A stretch of 64,000 bases of DNA from Sphingobium trunci (GCF_022664535.1 NZ_JAKUJY010000001.1:1-64000), one strand, 5' to 3'. Shown: positions 34,024 to 43,127, numbered from the stretch's first letter. Notes: generated by a model not told the origin, from the letters alone. Program-made: numbers and translations.

Positions 34024-34119
34024 GGCGGCCGGACGAAGCGACAGCGCTTTCCGACCGAAGGCGCAGCGCCGTGAAATACTGTGTTTGATCGGGCACATTA
34101 ATGTTGTAACCACGCCACT

Positions 34120-36384
34120 ATGGAAGGCGCAGTGACACTTCCGGCGCGGGGCCGGGCCTGGAAAAGACATTTTCCGCCTTTCCTGCGCCGTCGACTGGCG
34201 GCGTTGGTCGAGGCGGTTACCCTGGTTCTGTTTCTGGGGATGGCGGGGATCACCTATTTCCTGCTGAACGGACAAGGGCAGAGCTACACGCTGCTCACTC
34301 CGCCCATCGTGGCGCTGCTGCTGGTGGCCAACCTGGTTCCCGCGATCGCCCTGCTGGTACTCCTCGGGCGGCGGGTGGCAAAGCGGCGCGTGGCCCAGTC
34401 GGCCATTGGCAGCGATGGGCAGTTGCACGTCCGGCTGGTCGCCATCTTCTCGATCGTTGCCAGTGTGCCGATGCTGCTGGTGGTGATCTTCGCCTCGCTG
34501 CTGTTCCAATATGGCGTGCAATTCTGGTTTTCCGACAGCGCACGCGGAATGCTGCAAAATGCGAGCGATCTGGCGCGCGGTTATTATGAACAGAATCTGC
34601 GTGAGGTGGGGGATGAAACCACCACCATGGCAGGCGACCTGCGCGACTATCTGACCCAGTCCAAGGTTTCCAGTCCACGCTTTGCGGAAGGCTATATCTA
34701 TCAGGTCGTGACGCGGAAGCTGAACCGATCAGCGATCATAGAGGTGGGCAAGGACGGCGTGGCACGGACCGCGGCGACCGTCGATCCGGACAGCCGACCA
34801 GCGTCAGAGATGCTTTCCCCCGATGTGATGAAGCGATTGGAAGCGGGCGAAAACGTCGTGGTGGCGGCCAAGCCCAACCAGATCGAGGCAGTGACGCTGC
34901 TCTATCCGGACGCCAAAATCTATCTCTACGCCACCCGCGACTCCGGCTCGACGGCGTTCAGCAATGTCGAGCGGGCGCAGAAGGTGTTGTCGGATTACGA
35001 CATTTTCGCCGCCCAATCCCGCGCGTTGCAGTTGCGCTTCAACATCCTTCTGTTCGTCGGGTCGCTGCTGCTGGTGGGGGTGGCGGTCTATATCGCGCTC
35101 AAGGTGGCCGACTGGATGGTGCGGCCGGTCAATGAACTGGTGATGGCGGCACGCAGGATCACGGCGGGCGACCTGTCCGCGCGGGTAACCAGCCCGCAGG
35201 CGCGCGACGAGATTGGTACTCTGGCCTCGGCCTTCAACCGCATGACTCAGCGGCTGGAGGCGCAGACCGGTGCGCTGGTGGCGGCGAACAGCCAGTTGGA
35301 TGAGCGGCGCGCCTTCAGTGAGGCGATCTTGTCCGGCGTGTCGGCCGGCGTGCTGTCGGTCGACAAGGACGGCATCATCCTGTTGCTGAACAGCTCTGCC
35401 GCGGCGATATTGGTGCGGGAGGGCGATGATCCGGTCGGTCGTCCGCTCACGGACGTGTCGCCTGAACTGGCGGAACTGTTGGAGTCGGAAGAAGGGGCGG
35501 GAATCGTCCAGATCCGGACCCATGGCGATGTGCGCACGCTGGCGGTGAAGGTGTCCGAGGATGCCTCCCGCCACATTCTGACCTTCGACGATATTACGCA
35601 GCAACTGTCCGACCAGCGGCGCGCGGCATGGTCCGACGTGGCGCGGCGGATCGCGCATGAGATCAAGAATCCGCTGACGCCGATCCAGTTGGCGGCCGAG
35701 CGGCTGCAGCGACGCTATGCCGAGGAAGTCACCAGCGACAAGGCGACCTTCACCCGGCTGACCGGGACCATCGTCAGGCAGGTGGGCGACCTGCGGCGGA
35801 TCGTGGACGAATTCTCCTCCTTCGCACGGATGCCCAAGCCGGTATTCCGGCGCGAGAGGGTGGACGACATCGCTCGCCACGCCTTGTTCCTGCATGAGGT
35901 CGCGCATCCTGAGGTCCGGTTCGAATACCGGTCGGCGGACGCGGATATCGAACTGGTCTGCGACCGGCGGCAATTGGGGCAGGCGCTTACCAACATCGTC
36001 AAGAATGCGGTGGAGGCGATCGAGCCCAAGGCCGCGGCTGGCGACGGCGATGTGCGTGGCCATGTCCGCATGGCCGTCCACCAGGACGAAACCCATCTGC
36101 TGATCGAGGTGCAGGATGACGGCATCGGCCTGCCACCCGAACGCGAGCGCATATTGGAGCCTTATATGACCACCCGCACCAAGGGGACGGGTTTGGGGCT
36201 CGCCATCGTCAAGAAGATTGTCGAGGAACATATGGGCGAAATTCGCTTCGACGATGCGGAGGGCGGGGGCGCGCGGGTGACGCTGCGATTCCCCATCGCC
36301 GCGCTGGAGAAACTCGAAGAGGGGCAGGTGATTGCCTTGCCCCATGGGAAAACCACTGGAAAAGTGACAGCCAATGGCGCTTGA
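34120..36384 (+). CDS. ntrY: Membrane sensor kinase NtrY
   Basis: This 754-residue protein has four membrane segments: three near the N-terminus (residues 28-50, 55-80, 105-130) and one near 305-325. An extracytoplasmic domain lies between the last two. They are followed by HAMP, PAS, HisKA with HEIKNPLTPIQLAAERLQRR (split: His at about 513) and HATPase (NIVKNAVEAIE, GTGLGLAIVKK). NtrY works with NtrX in nitrogen and redox control in alphaproteobacteria. ATG 34120 has no Shine-Dalgarno, whereas GTG 34132 follows GGAAGG at good spacing, so the true start may be four codons later. It overlaps ntrX by 11 nt. Confidence 0.93.
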   Translation: MEGAVTLPARGRAWKRHFPPFLRRRLAALVEAVTLVLFLGMAGITYFLLNGQGQSYTLLTPPIVALLLVANLVPAIALLVLLGRRVAKRRVAQSAIGSDGQLHVRLVAIFSIVASVPMLLVVIFASLLFQYGVQFWFSDSARGMLQNASDLARGYYEQNLREVGDETTTMAGDLRDYLTQSKVSSPRFAEGYIYQVVTRKLNRSAIIEVGKDGVARTAATVDPDSRPASEMLSPDVMKRLEAGENVVVAAKPNQIEAVTLLYPDAKIYLYATRDSGSTAFSNVERAQKVLSDYDIFAAQSRALQLRFNILLFVGSLLLVGVAVYIALKVADWMVRPVNELVMAARRITAGDLSARVTSPQARDEIGTLASAFNRMTQRLEAQTGALVAANSQLDERRAFSEAILSGVSAGVLSVDKDGIILLLNSSAAAILVREGDDPVGRPLTDVSPELAELLESEEGAGIVQIRTHGDVRTLAVKVSEDASRHILTFDDITQQLSDQRRAAWSDVARRIAHEIKNPLTPIQLAAERLQRRYAEEVTSDKATFTRLTGTIVRQVGDLRRIVDEFSSFARMPKPVFRRERVDDIARHALFLHEVAHPEVRFEYRSADADIELVCDRRQLGQALTNIVKNAVEAIEPKAAAGDGDVRGHVRMAVHQDETHLLIEVQDDGIGLPPERERILEPYMTTRTKGTGLGLAIVKKIVEEHMGEIRFDDAEGGGARVTLRFPIAALEKLEEGQVIALPHGKTTGKVTANGA

Positions 36385-37747
36385 TATTCTGATAGTCGAT
36401 GACGAAGAGGACATTCGCGATCTGGTGGCGGGTGTGCTGGAGGATGAGGGCTTCGCCACCCGCACCGCCGCCAACAGCGACAGTGCGATCGAGGCGCTGG
36501 ATGCCCGCCGGCCCTCGCTGGTGCTGCTCGACGTCTGGTTGCAGGGCTCCAGGCTCGACGGGCTGGAACTGCTGGACGAGATCAAGCGGCGCGACGCAAC
36601 TATTCCGGTTCTGATGATCTCCGGTCATGGCAATATCGACACGGCGGTGGCCGCCATCCGGAAGGGCGCGGCGGATTTCATCGAAAAGCCGTTCGAGGCC
36701 GACCGGCTGCTGCATCTGGTATCGCGGGCGACCGAAACGGAAAGGCTGCGGCGCGAAAATCAGGTGCTCCGCGCCCGTTTCGGACAGGATGACGAACTGA
36801 CCGGCACGTCCGCCGCCATCAATGCCGTGCGCGCAACGATCAAGAAAGTCGCCGGCACGGGGAGCCGCGTGCTGATTTCGGGCCCGGCGGGCGTCGGCAA
36901 GGAAGTCGCGGCGCGGATGCTGCATAGCTGGAGCGGGCGGGCGGACGCCCCCTTCATCATCGTGGCCGCCGCCCGCATGGACCCCGACCGGGTTGAGGAA
37001 GAGCTGTTCGGCGTCGAGGATCCGAGCGGACTGGTGCGTCCCGGCTATCTGGAGCAGGCGCATGGCGGCACGCTGTATCTCGACGAGATCGCCGACATGC
37101 CGCTGACGACCCAGGCGAAGATCCTGCGCGTCCTGACCGACCAGAGTTTCACCCGCGTGAGCGGGCAGCGGCAGGTGAAGGTGGATGTGCGCGTCATTTC
37201 CTCGACCGCGCTCAACCTGGCGACCGAAATCGAGGAGCGCCGGTTCCGCGAGGACTTATTCTACCGCTTGAACGTGGTGCCGCTGGTCATTCCCTCGCTC
37301 GCCGAACGCCGCGACGATATCCCGCCCCTGGTCGAGCATTATCTCGCGCGCTTCGCCGCCGATCGACGCGTGCCGCCGCCAGAAATCGCGAGTGACGCCA
37401 TGGCGGCGCTTCAGGCCAATGAATGGCCGGGCAATGTCCGCCAGCTCCGCAATGTCATCGAGCGCACGATGATCCTGGCGCCCGGCGAACGGATCGGGCG
37501 CATCGAACTCGACATGCTCCCTGCCGAACTCACCAGCAACGGTGGATCGGAAGGAATGGGGCAGTCCGCGATCATGGGTGCGCCGCTTCGCGAGGCGCGG
37601 GAAAGTTTCGAGCGCGAATATCTGCGCATCCAGATCAGGCGCTTCTCCGGCAATATTTCCCGCACCGCCACCTTCATCGGCATGGAGCGCTCGGCGCTCC
37701 ACCGGAAGTTGAAGCTTCTGGGTATCACGGATGGAAAGGATGGTTGA
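36374..37747 (+). CDS. ntrX: Response regulator NtrX, without GAFTGA loop
   Basis: This 457-residue NtrC-family protein has a receiver domain with D53, a AAA+ domain with Walker A GPAGVGKE (about 171) and Walker B TLYLDEIADMP. Its Fis-like C-terminus contains NISRTATFIGMERSALHRKL. Between ELFGVE and GGTLYLDE, where sigma-54 activators carry GAFTGA, it reads DPSGLVRPGYLEQAH. By family knowledge this loss argues against sigma-54 activation and suggests action as a repressor or sigma-70 regulator. I believe such loops are common in alphaproteobacterial NtrX, so this may be ancestral rather than a local defect. Confidence 0.93.
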   Translation: MALDILIVDDEEDIRDLVAGVLEDEGFATRTAANSDSAIEALDARRPSLVLLDVWLQGSRLDGLELLDEIKRRDATIPVLMISGHGNIDTAVAAIRKGAADFIEKPFEADRLLHLVSRATETERLRRENQVLRARFGQDDELTGTSAAINAVRATIKKVAGTGSRVLISGPAGVGKEVAARMLHSWSGRADAPFIIVAAARMDPDRVEEELFGVEDPSGLVRPGYLEQAHGGTLYLDEIADMPLTTQAKILRVLTDQSFTRVSGQRQVKVDVRVISSTALNLATEIEERRFREDLFYRLNVVPLVIPSLAERRDDIPPLVEHYLARFAADRRVPPPEIASDAMAALQANEWPGNVRQLRNVIERTMILAPGERIGRIELDMLPAELTSNGGSEGMGQSAIMGAPLREARESFEREYLRIQIRRFSGNISRTATFIGMERSALHRKLKLLGITDGKDG

Positions 37748-37902
37748 GGCAGGCTGATCGCTCCTACCGCAATCAGGGCATGGACGGCTCTTCGCAATTG
37801 CGGTAGGTTCCCCTTGCTTCCGACAAGCGGGAGCAGGCAAGACACCCTGCTTAAGGGTGCGAGAGCGGGTAACGTCCCGCCAATAAAGGACTGGTGAAGA
37901 CC
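37748..37902 (+). promoter_or_regulatory. Structured hfq leader
   Basis: This 155-nt gap holds a perfect 11-bp inverted repeat (37763-37773 with 37797-37807). Two overlapping hairpins follow that exclude each other (37833-37837/37846-37850 and 37843-37847/37855-37859). A third hairpin, GCGGG-TAACGT-CCCGC (37865-37880), ends 7 nt before the AAAGGA ribosome site. The first may serve as a weak ntrX terminator. The rest look like RNA switches or an autoregulatory site; this is inference. Confidence 0.45.
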
Positions 37903-38385
37903 ATGGCCGACAAAGTGAACAACCTCCAAGACATTTTCCTGAACAGCCTGCGCAAGAGCAAGACCCCGGTGACCATGTTCCTGGTCAAGGGTGTGAAGCT
38001 TCAGGGCATCATTACCTGGTTCGACAATTTTTCCGTGCTGCTGCGGCGGGATGGTCAGTCGCAACTGGTCTATAAACATGCGATTTCCACCGTCATGCCC
38101 GCGGCATCCATGGATCTGACCGATCTGCGCAAGGCAAGCGACGGCAACGGCAAGTCCAGGCTGCTGCAGGAAATCTTCCTGAGCGCGGTGCGCAAGTCCG
38201 GCAGCCCGGTGACTATGTTCCTGGTGAACGGCGTCATGCTGCAGGGCGAAATCGCCGCCTTCGACCTGTTCTGCATGCTGCTGGAACGCGACGGCATGGT
38301 CCAGCTGGTTTACAAGCATGCGATCTCGACGGTGCAGCCGCTCCATGCTCTCGACCTCACCGGCGAAGGCGAGGGCGAGGATTGA
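37903..38385 (+). CDS. hfq: RNA chaperone Hfq with two tandem Sm domains
   Basis: This 160-residue protein contains two complete Hfq cores where E. coli Hfq has one. Domain 1 (8-66) has [19 protein letters not shown] and YKHAIST (57-63). Domain 2 (88-146) has [19 protein letters not shown] and YKHAIST (137-143). Proximal-site Gln9/Gln89, Phe43/Phe123 and the Lys-His pairs are conserved in both; the arginine-rich rim is reduced (RKSK, RKSG). A 21-residue linker joins them and the tail is acidic. A hexameric Sm ring could then form from three chains. ATG 37903 is chosen; GTG 37894 is an alternative. It is followed by hflX. Confidence 0.95.
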   Translation: MADKVNNLQDIFLNSLRKSKTPVTMFLVKGVKLQGIITWFDNFSVLLRRDGQSQLVYKHAISTVMPAASMDLTDLRKASDGNGKSRLLQEIFLSAVRKSGSPVTMFLVNGVMLQGEIAAFDLFCMLLERDGMVQLVYKHAISTVQPLHALDLTGEGEGED

Positions 38386-38450
38386 TCGCTTTTTCTTATC
38401 CCGGCCCGGCTTCGGATGAAGCGGGTCGGGGACAGAAGCGTTAAGCCCTC

Positions 38451-39782
38451 ATGGCCGTTTTCAACAGAGATTCCGCTGACGAAGTTTCACGCGGAGCGCG
38501 GGCCGTGGTCGTGCGCGCGGACGTCCATGGCCCGGAACGCCGCGACAGCGATGCCCGGCTGGAGGAGGCGAAAGGGCTTGCCCTCGCCATCGGCATTGAT
38601 GTGCGGGCGGCGCAGGCTTTCCGCGTGCGCGATCGCAAGCCTGCGACGCTGTTCGGCAGCGGGCAGGTCGACCAGATCGCGACATTGGCGCGGATGGAAG
38701 AGGCCGAACTGGTCATCGTCGACAATGCGCTCAGCCCCGTGCAGCAGAGCAATCTGGAAAAGGCGACCGAAACGAAGGTCATCGACCGGACGGGGTTGAT
38801 TCTGGAGATTTTCGGCGAACGGGCCGCGACCAATGAAGGCCGTTTGCAGGTCGAACTCGCGCATCTCGACTATCAGGCGGGCCGCCTGGTGCGCAGTTGG
38901 ACCCACCTGGAACGGCAGCGGGGCGGCTTCGGCTTCCTGGGCGGTCCGGGTGAAACGCAGATCGAGGCCGACCGCCGCATGATCCGCGACCGGATGGCGA
39001 AAATCCGCCGTGAACTCGATCAGGTGACCAAGACGCGCGGGCTTCACCGGGCACGGCGGCAACGGGCGCCGTGGCCGGTCATAGCGCTGGTGGGCTATAC
39101 CAATGCGGGCAAGTCCACCCTGTTCAACCGGCTGACCGGCGCTGACGTCATGGCCGAGGATCTGCTGTTCGCGACGCTCGATCCCACCATGCGGCAGATC
39201 GCCCTGCCGGGGCTGGACAAGGCGATCCTGTCGGATACGGTGGGCTTCGTCTCCGATCTTCCCACGCAACTCATCGCGGCCTTCCGTGCCACGCTGGAAG
39301 AGGTGCTGTCCGCCGATCTGATCGTTCACGTCCGCGATATCGCGCATCCCGATACCGAAGCGCAACGCGATGACGTCATGGACGTGTTGAGCGAACTGGG
39401 CGTGGCCGGGGAGGGGGCCCTCGAAGCGGGCGAAGGCAGCGAACCGCCGCCTATCATCGAAGCATGGAACAAGCTGGACCTGCTGGACGGGGAAGCGGCG
39501 GCACTCGCGCGGGAAACCGCGGCACGGCGTGAAGACGTGGTGATCCTGTCCGCCCTGACCGGGGAGGGGGTCGACGGCCTCCAGCGCGTGATCAGCGGCA
39601 GGCTGACCGCCGGGGCGCAAATGCACCATCTGCGCGTACCCCTGTCCGACGGCGCGGCCATGGCATGGCTGCATGAGCATGGCGAAGTGACCGGCAGCCG
39701 GGCCGATGGCGAGGATATGATGGTCGATGTCCGGCTGTCCGATTCCGCGCTGGCGCGGTTTCTCAAGCGGCGAGACGATTAG
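38451..39782 (+). CDS. hflX: Ribosome-associated GTPase HflX
   Basis: This 443-residue GTPase has the glycine-rich HflX N-terminal domain (LFGSGQVDQIATL, VELAHLDYQAGRLVRSW, GFGFLGGPGETQIE). A G domain follows with G1 GYTNAGKST, G3 DTVGFVSDLP and G4 NKLD. HflX splits stalled ribosomes after stress. It lies 65 bp after hfq, the conserved order. Between the genes is a GC-rich imperfect hairpin (about 38399-38430) without a downstream T-tract. Confidence 0.95.
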   Translation: MAVFNRDSADEVSRGARAVVVRADVHGPERRDSDARLEEAKGLALAIGIDVRAAQAFRVRDRKPATLFGSGQVDQIATLARMEEAELVIVDNALSPVQQSNLEKATETKVIDRTGLILEIFGERAATNEGRLQVELAHLDYQAGRLVRSWTHLERQRGGFGFLGGPGETQIEADRRMIRDRMAKIRRELDQVTKTRGLHRARRQRAPWPVIALVGYTNAGKSTLFNRLTGADVMAEDLLFATLDPTMRQIALPGLDKAILSDTVGFVSDLPTQLIAAFRATLEEVLSADLIVHVRDIAHPDTEAQRDDVMDVLSELGVAGEGALEAGEGSEPPPIIEAWNKLDLLDGEAAALARETAARREDVVILSALTGEGVDGLQRVISGRLTAGAQMHHLRVPLSDGAAMAWLHEHGEVTGSRADGEDMMVDVRLSDSALARFLKRRDD

Positions 39783-39801
39783 GGCCCGGTAAGAAAGGCC
39801 C

Positions 39802-40281
39802 CTAAAGGAAACGATGCATTACGAACGCATCGACCAGGCCTTCCTTGGGATGATCGAATACGGCTGGGAGCCGGCCGATGACCCCGAAACCCATCGCCTG
39901 CCAAAGCGCCACTGCCCGGTGGTTGGTCGCGATCACGAAATTGAACTGCATCGCACGATAGCCTTGCTGCCGTGCGAGATCGAGCGAAGCCGCGCACATG
40001 CGGCGCGCCACGCCACGCCCGTTGGCGTGGCTCGCGGTGACATAGGCCGCATTGGCGACATGGGATCCGCCACCGGCCTGGTTCGCCAGAATGTAGAAGA
40101 CGCCCAGAATTTCGCCATCTTCCTCCAAAAGCCTGACGGTCCGTTCGGGGCTGGTCCAGAGGCGCAAAGCCTCTTCCCGGCTCATGTCGCGTGGGATGGC
40201 CAGCGTTTCGCCCGCGCGGATAGCGGGTTCCACTATCGACCAGATGGCGTCATGATCGGCTGTCGTGACCGGCCGGATCAA
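39802..40281 (-). CDS. GNAT-family N-acetyltransferase
   Basis: This 159-residue protein has the GNAT acetyl-CoA-binding region GRGVARRMCAASLDLARQQG and the later strand and helix FNFVIATNHRAVALWQAMGF. It transfers acetyl groups to an amine; the substrate is not evident. I favour TTG 40281, which overlaps the mazG stop and gives the typical N-terminus IRPVTTADHDAIW. An ATG at 40314 inside mazG would add 11 residues. It is probably cotranscribed with mazG. Confidence 0.8.
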   Translation of the reverse strand: MIRPVTTADHDAIWSIVEPAIRAGETLAIPRDMSREEALRLWTSPERTVRLLEEDGEILGVFYILANQAGGGSHVANAAYVTASHANGRGVARRMCAASLDLARQQGYRAMQFNFVIATNHRAVALWQAMGFGVIGRLPAVFDHPKEGLVDAFVMHRFL

Positions 40282-41066
40282 GGCTGCTTCAACTGCTGCT
40301 TCGCGCGCTGCCACAGGGCTTCCTTTTCATCGAGGGGAAGGGCGATGAAACGGTCGCCCGCCATGTCCTCCATCGCCCGGAAGCGTGCCTCGAACTTGCG
40401 ATTGGCAGCGCGCAGGGCAACCTCCGGATCGACCTTGAGATGGCGGCCCAGATTGACGACGGCAAAGAGCAGGTCGCCAATCTCCTCCTCCTTTTCGGCC
40501 TGGGAGCTGGCGGCGCCGACCTCGTGCAATTCTTCCTCGATCTTGGCAAGCACGCCATCGGTATCGGGCCAGTCGAAGCCGGTTCGGGCTGCGCGCTTTT
40601 GCAGCTTTTCCGCCCGCAGCAAGGCCGGAAGCGCGATCGCGACCCCAGCCAGAGCGCTGGGATCTGGCTCCTTTTCGGCCCGTTCGGCCGCCTTGATCGC
40701 CTCCCACTGGGCATGGCCGTCTTCCCGGCGCGTCCCTTCGCCGAAAACATGCGGATGACGGCGGATCATCTTTTCGGTGATGCCGTCGATCACGTCCTGA
40801 AGCGCGAAATGGCCGCTCTGTTCAGCCATCCGGCTGTGGAAGGCGACCTGCAGCAGCAGATCGCCCAGCTCGTCGCGAAGCGCCGCCATATCCTCACGCT
40901 CGATCGCGTCGGCGACCTCATAGGCTTCCTCGATCGTGTAGGGCGCTATGCTGGCGAAATCCTGCTCGATATCCCAGGGACAGCCGCTTTCCGGATCACG
41001 AAGACGCGCCATCACATCGGCGAGCGGCATGATGTCGGCGGGACTGGCTTTCAAATCGGACGGCAT
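40278..41066 (-). CDS. mazG: Nucleoside triphosphate pyrophosphohydrolase MazG
   Basis: This 262-residue protein has two MazG modules. The N-terminal one contains RDPESGCPWDIEQ, EEAYEVADAIE and LRDELGDLLLQVAFH. The C-terminal one contains KIEEELHEV and EEEIGDLLFAVVNLGRH, giving two EExxE...ExxD metal sites. It hydrolyses NTPs and dNTPs to monophosphates and may moderate ppGpp or remove damaged nucleotides. ATG 41066 starts MPSDLKASPADIMPL. The gene is preceded by an AT palindrome that may contain its promoter. Confidence 0.93.
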   Translation of the reverse strand: MPSDLKASPADIMPLADVMARLRDPESGCPWDIEQDFASIAPYTIEEAYEVADAIEREDMAALRDELGDLLLQVAFHSRMAEQSGHFALQDVIDGITEKMIRRHPHVFGEGTRREDGHAQWEAIKAAERAEKEPDPSALAGVAIALPALLRAEKLQKRAARTGFDWPDTDGVLAKIEEELHEVGAASSQAEKEEEIGDLLFAVVNLGRHLKVDPEVALRAANRKFEARFRAMEDMAGDRFIALPLDEKEALWQRAKQQLKQP

Positions 41067-41139
41067 GAGGCAACCTGACTGCTGAACTGCTGACGGGATA
41101 GGGGTTGAGCAGCCCATTGGCCAGCCCTACTAAAGTCCG

Positions 41140-41153
41140 ATAATATATATTAT
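41140..41153. promoter_or_regulatory. AT palindrome upstream of mazG
   Basis: ATAATATATATTAT is a perfect 14-bp self-complementary sequence in an otherwise GC-rich genome, about 75 bp upstream of mazG. It may hold the mazG promoter -10 region or an operator; no clear -35 pairing was found. Confidence 0.3.
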
Positions 41154-41185
41154 GTTAAATCAATATGCAGCTTACCCCGGTCGCC

Positions 41186-42493
41186 TCAGTCTTCCAGGAT
41201 GCGGCTATGCTGTCTGGTATCGCGCATGCGGATGTAGACAATGAGCGAAATGGCGATCATCAGGCTGACATAGACGTAAAAGGCCTGCTCCATTCCGATC
41301 TGCTTGAACCAGAGCGCGACGAACTCGGCCGTGCCGCCGAACAAGGTGTTGGCCAGCGCATAAGGCAAGGCTACGCCGAGCGCCCGGATATGAGCCGGGA
41401 AAAGCTCCGCCTTCACCACCGCGTTGATCGAGGTATAGCCGGTCACGATGATCAGCCCCGCCATGACGAGCAGACCGGCGATCACCGGGTCTCTGGTGAC
41501 GGCGAGTGTCGCGAAGATCGGATAAGTGCCGATCATCCCCAGCAGGCCGAAGCCCACCATCAACGGCTTGCGGCCGATGCGGTCGGACAAGGCACCGGCA
41601 AACGGCTGCAACAACATGAAAACAAACAGCGTTATACCGTTGATTTGCGACGCAGTTTCCCGGCTCAATCCCGTCGTGTTGACCAGGAATTTCTGCATGT
41701 AGATGGAATAGGCATAGAAGGCGATGGTGCCGCCTGCGGTGAGCAGCATGACCGTCAGCGTTTCCCGCGGATGCCGCGTCACCAATTCGATGAAGCCGGA
41801 TTTGGGTGCGCCCTCCGCCTTGGCGACAGCATAGCTTTGGGTTTCCGAGAGCCCACGGCGCAGCCAGAACACGATCACCGCAAGCGCCCCGCCGATCAGG
41901 AACGGTATGCGCCACCCCCAGGCGTCCAGTTCCGCCTCGCTCAAAATCCTCTGCAACAGCAGCAGCACGCAGATCGCCACCAATTGGCCCGCGATCAGCG
42001 TCACATATTGGAAGCTGGAATAGAAACCGCGCCGGTCACGTCCCGCCATTTCGGATAAATAGGTCGCGCTGGCGCCATATTCGCCACCGATGGACAGGCC
42101 CTGCATCAACCGGGCGAGGACCAGCAGCAGCGGCGCGCCCACGCCAATGGTCTGGTAGGATGGCGTAACGGCGATCAGCAGGGACCCGGCGCACATCAGC
42201 GCGACGGAGAGCGTCAGGCCGCTCTTGCGCCCATGGCGATCGGCATATACGCCCATCAGCCAGGCGCCTATCGGCCGCATCAGAAAACCGACCGCGAAAA
42301 TGCCCGCCGCGCTCAGAAGCTGGGCTGTGCGGTCCTCGCTGGGGAAGAAATGCGGGGCGAAATAGAGGGTGAAGGCGGAATAGGCATACCAGTCATACCA
42401 TTCCACCAGATTGCCCGTGGAGCCGCCGATGATGGCCTTGAGCCGTTGGCGCTGGCTGGGGGTGGAAGGGTGCACGGGTCGAGGTGACGTCAT
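41186..42493 (-). CDS. MFS transporter of the metabolite:H+ symporter (KgtP/ProP-like) family
   Basis: This 435-residue, 12-segment major facilitator has GNLVEWYDWYAYSAFTLYFA in the first segment and GVYADRHGRKSGL after the second. It has SIGGEYGASATYLSE in the fourth to fifth segments, all typical of the MHS subfamily, and SDRIGRKPLM repeats the loop motif in the second half. Members import carboxylates such as 2-oxoglutarate, citrate or shikimate, or osmolytes, with protons. Its ATG overlaps the upstream protease stop by 4 nt. The substrate is unknown. Confidence 0.9.
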   Translation of the reverse strand: MTSPRPVHPSTPSQRQRLKAIIGGSTGNLVEWYDWYAYSAFTLYFAPHFFPSEDRTAQLLSAAGIFAVGFLMRPIGAWLMGVYADRHGRKSGLTLSVALMCAGSLLIAVTPSYQTIGVGAPLLLVLARLMQGLSIGGEYGASATYLSEMAGRDRRGFYSSFQYVTLIAGQLVAICVLLLLQRILSEAELDAWGWRIPFLIGGALAVIVFWLRRGLSETQSYAVAKAEGAPKSGFIELVTRHPRETLTVMLLTAGGTIAFYAYSIYMQKFLVNTTGLSRETASQINGITLFVFMLLQPFAGALSDRIGRKPLMVGFGLLGMIGTYPIFATLAVTRDPVIAGLLVMAGLIIVTGYTSINAVVKAELFPAHIRALGVALPYALANTLFGGTAEFVALWFKQIGMEQAFYVYVSLMIAISLIVYIRMRDTRQHSRILED

Positions 42494-43122
42494 GGGGTCA
42501 GCACCATTTCACCATTCTGCACGCCCCAGCTTTTCAGCCGTGAAAGCATGTTCATGCCGATGACGTTCACTTCCCCGAAGGCGGGCGAAATGACGATGTC
42601 CAGGTCGCTCGCCCGGATCGGGCCGATGGCGAGCGTCGAGATGCTGGAGCGTTTGGCGTCGATCTTGCCGTTGGCGGTCATCATGGGAACGCCTGGCGCG
42701 TTCAGATCGAAATTGAGACCGGCGGCGCGAGCGGTACCCACCGACAGGGCGGTAAAGCTGGCACCGCTGTCGATCAGAAAACGCGTCGGCGTGCCGTTAA
42801 CCGTGCCTTCGACCCAATAATGGCCATCGGAGGAAATGGGAATGCGCAGGACCTGCCCCTCCGCGCGGGCTTGCGGCAGGGGAGGAAGCGCTTGATCGGC
42901 GCGGGAGGCAACGGGGCCCTCTTCCCCGCCGATACGACCTGAAAAGAGACCGAATTTCTCCCCGGCCTTGAACAGACCCAGCAGGCCAGCGAAGATCACG
43001 ACCCATAGCAGCGCCATGCGAAACAGGCCGCCCAATGGCGCACGTCGCGCGACCAGAGCCGATCCGACAAGGACAAGTGCCAGCACATACCAGAGACTGG
43101 ACATTGCCTGATCGGTATCCAT
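42490..43122 (-). CDS. Membrane-anchored retropepsin-like aspartic protease
   Basis: This 210-residue protein has two N-terminal membrane segments (about 8-26 and 34-52), a short spacer and a clan AA protease domain with the catalytic motif FLIDSGAS (Asp118). It also has the flap and psi-loop region VIGMNMLSRLKSW. Like other single-domain retropepsins it probably works as a homodimer. It resembles the TIGR02281-type proteases found across alphaproteobacteria. The natural substrate is unknown. It lies between an MBL-fold hydrolase and the MFS gene in the minus-strand run. Confidence 0.85.
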   Translation of the reverse strand: MDTDQAMSSLWYVLALVLVGSALVARRAPLGGLFRMALLWVVIFAGLLGLFKAGEKFGLFSGRIGGEEGPVASRADQALPPLPQARAEGQVLRIPISSDGHYWVEGTVNGTPTRFLIDSGASFTALSVGTARAAGLNFDLNAPGVPMMTANGKIDAKRSSISTLAIGPIRASDLDIVISPAFGEVNVIGMNMLSRLKSWGVQNGEMVLTP

Positions 43123-43127
43123 GACCC

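Noticed and set aside
38399..38430. GC-rich hairpin between hfq and hflX as a terminator
   Set aside because: A 13-bp imperfect stem exists, but no T-tract follows on either strand, so I do not call it a terminator.
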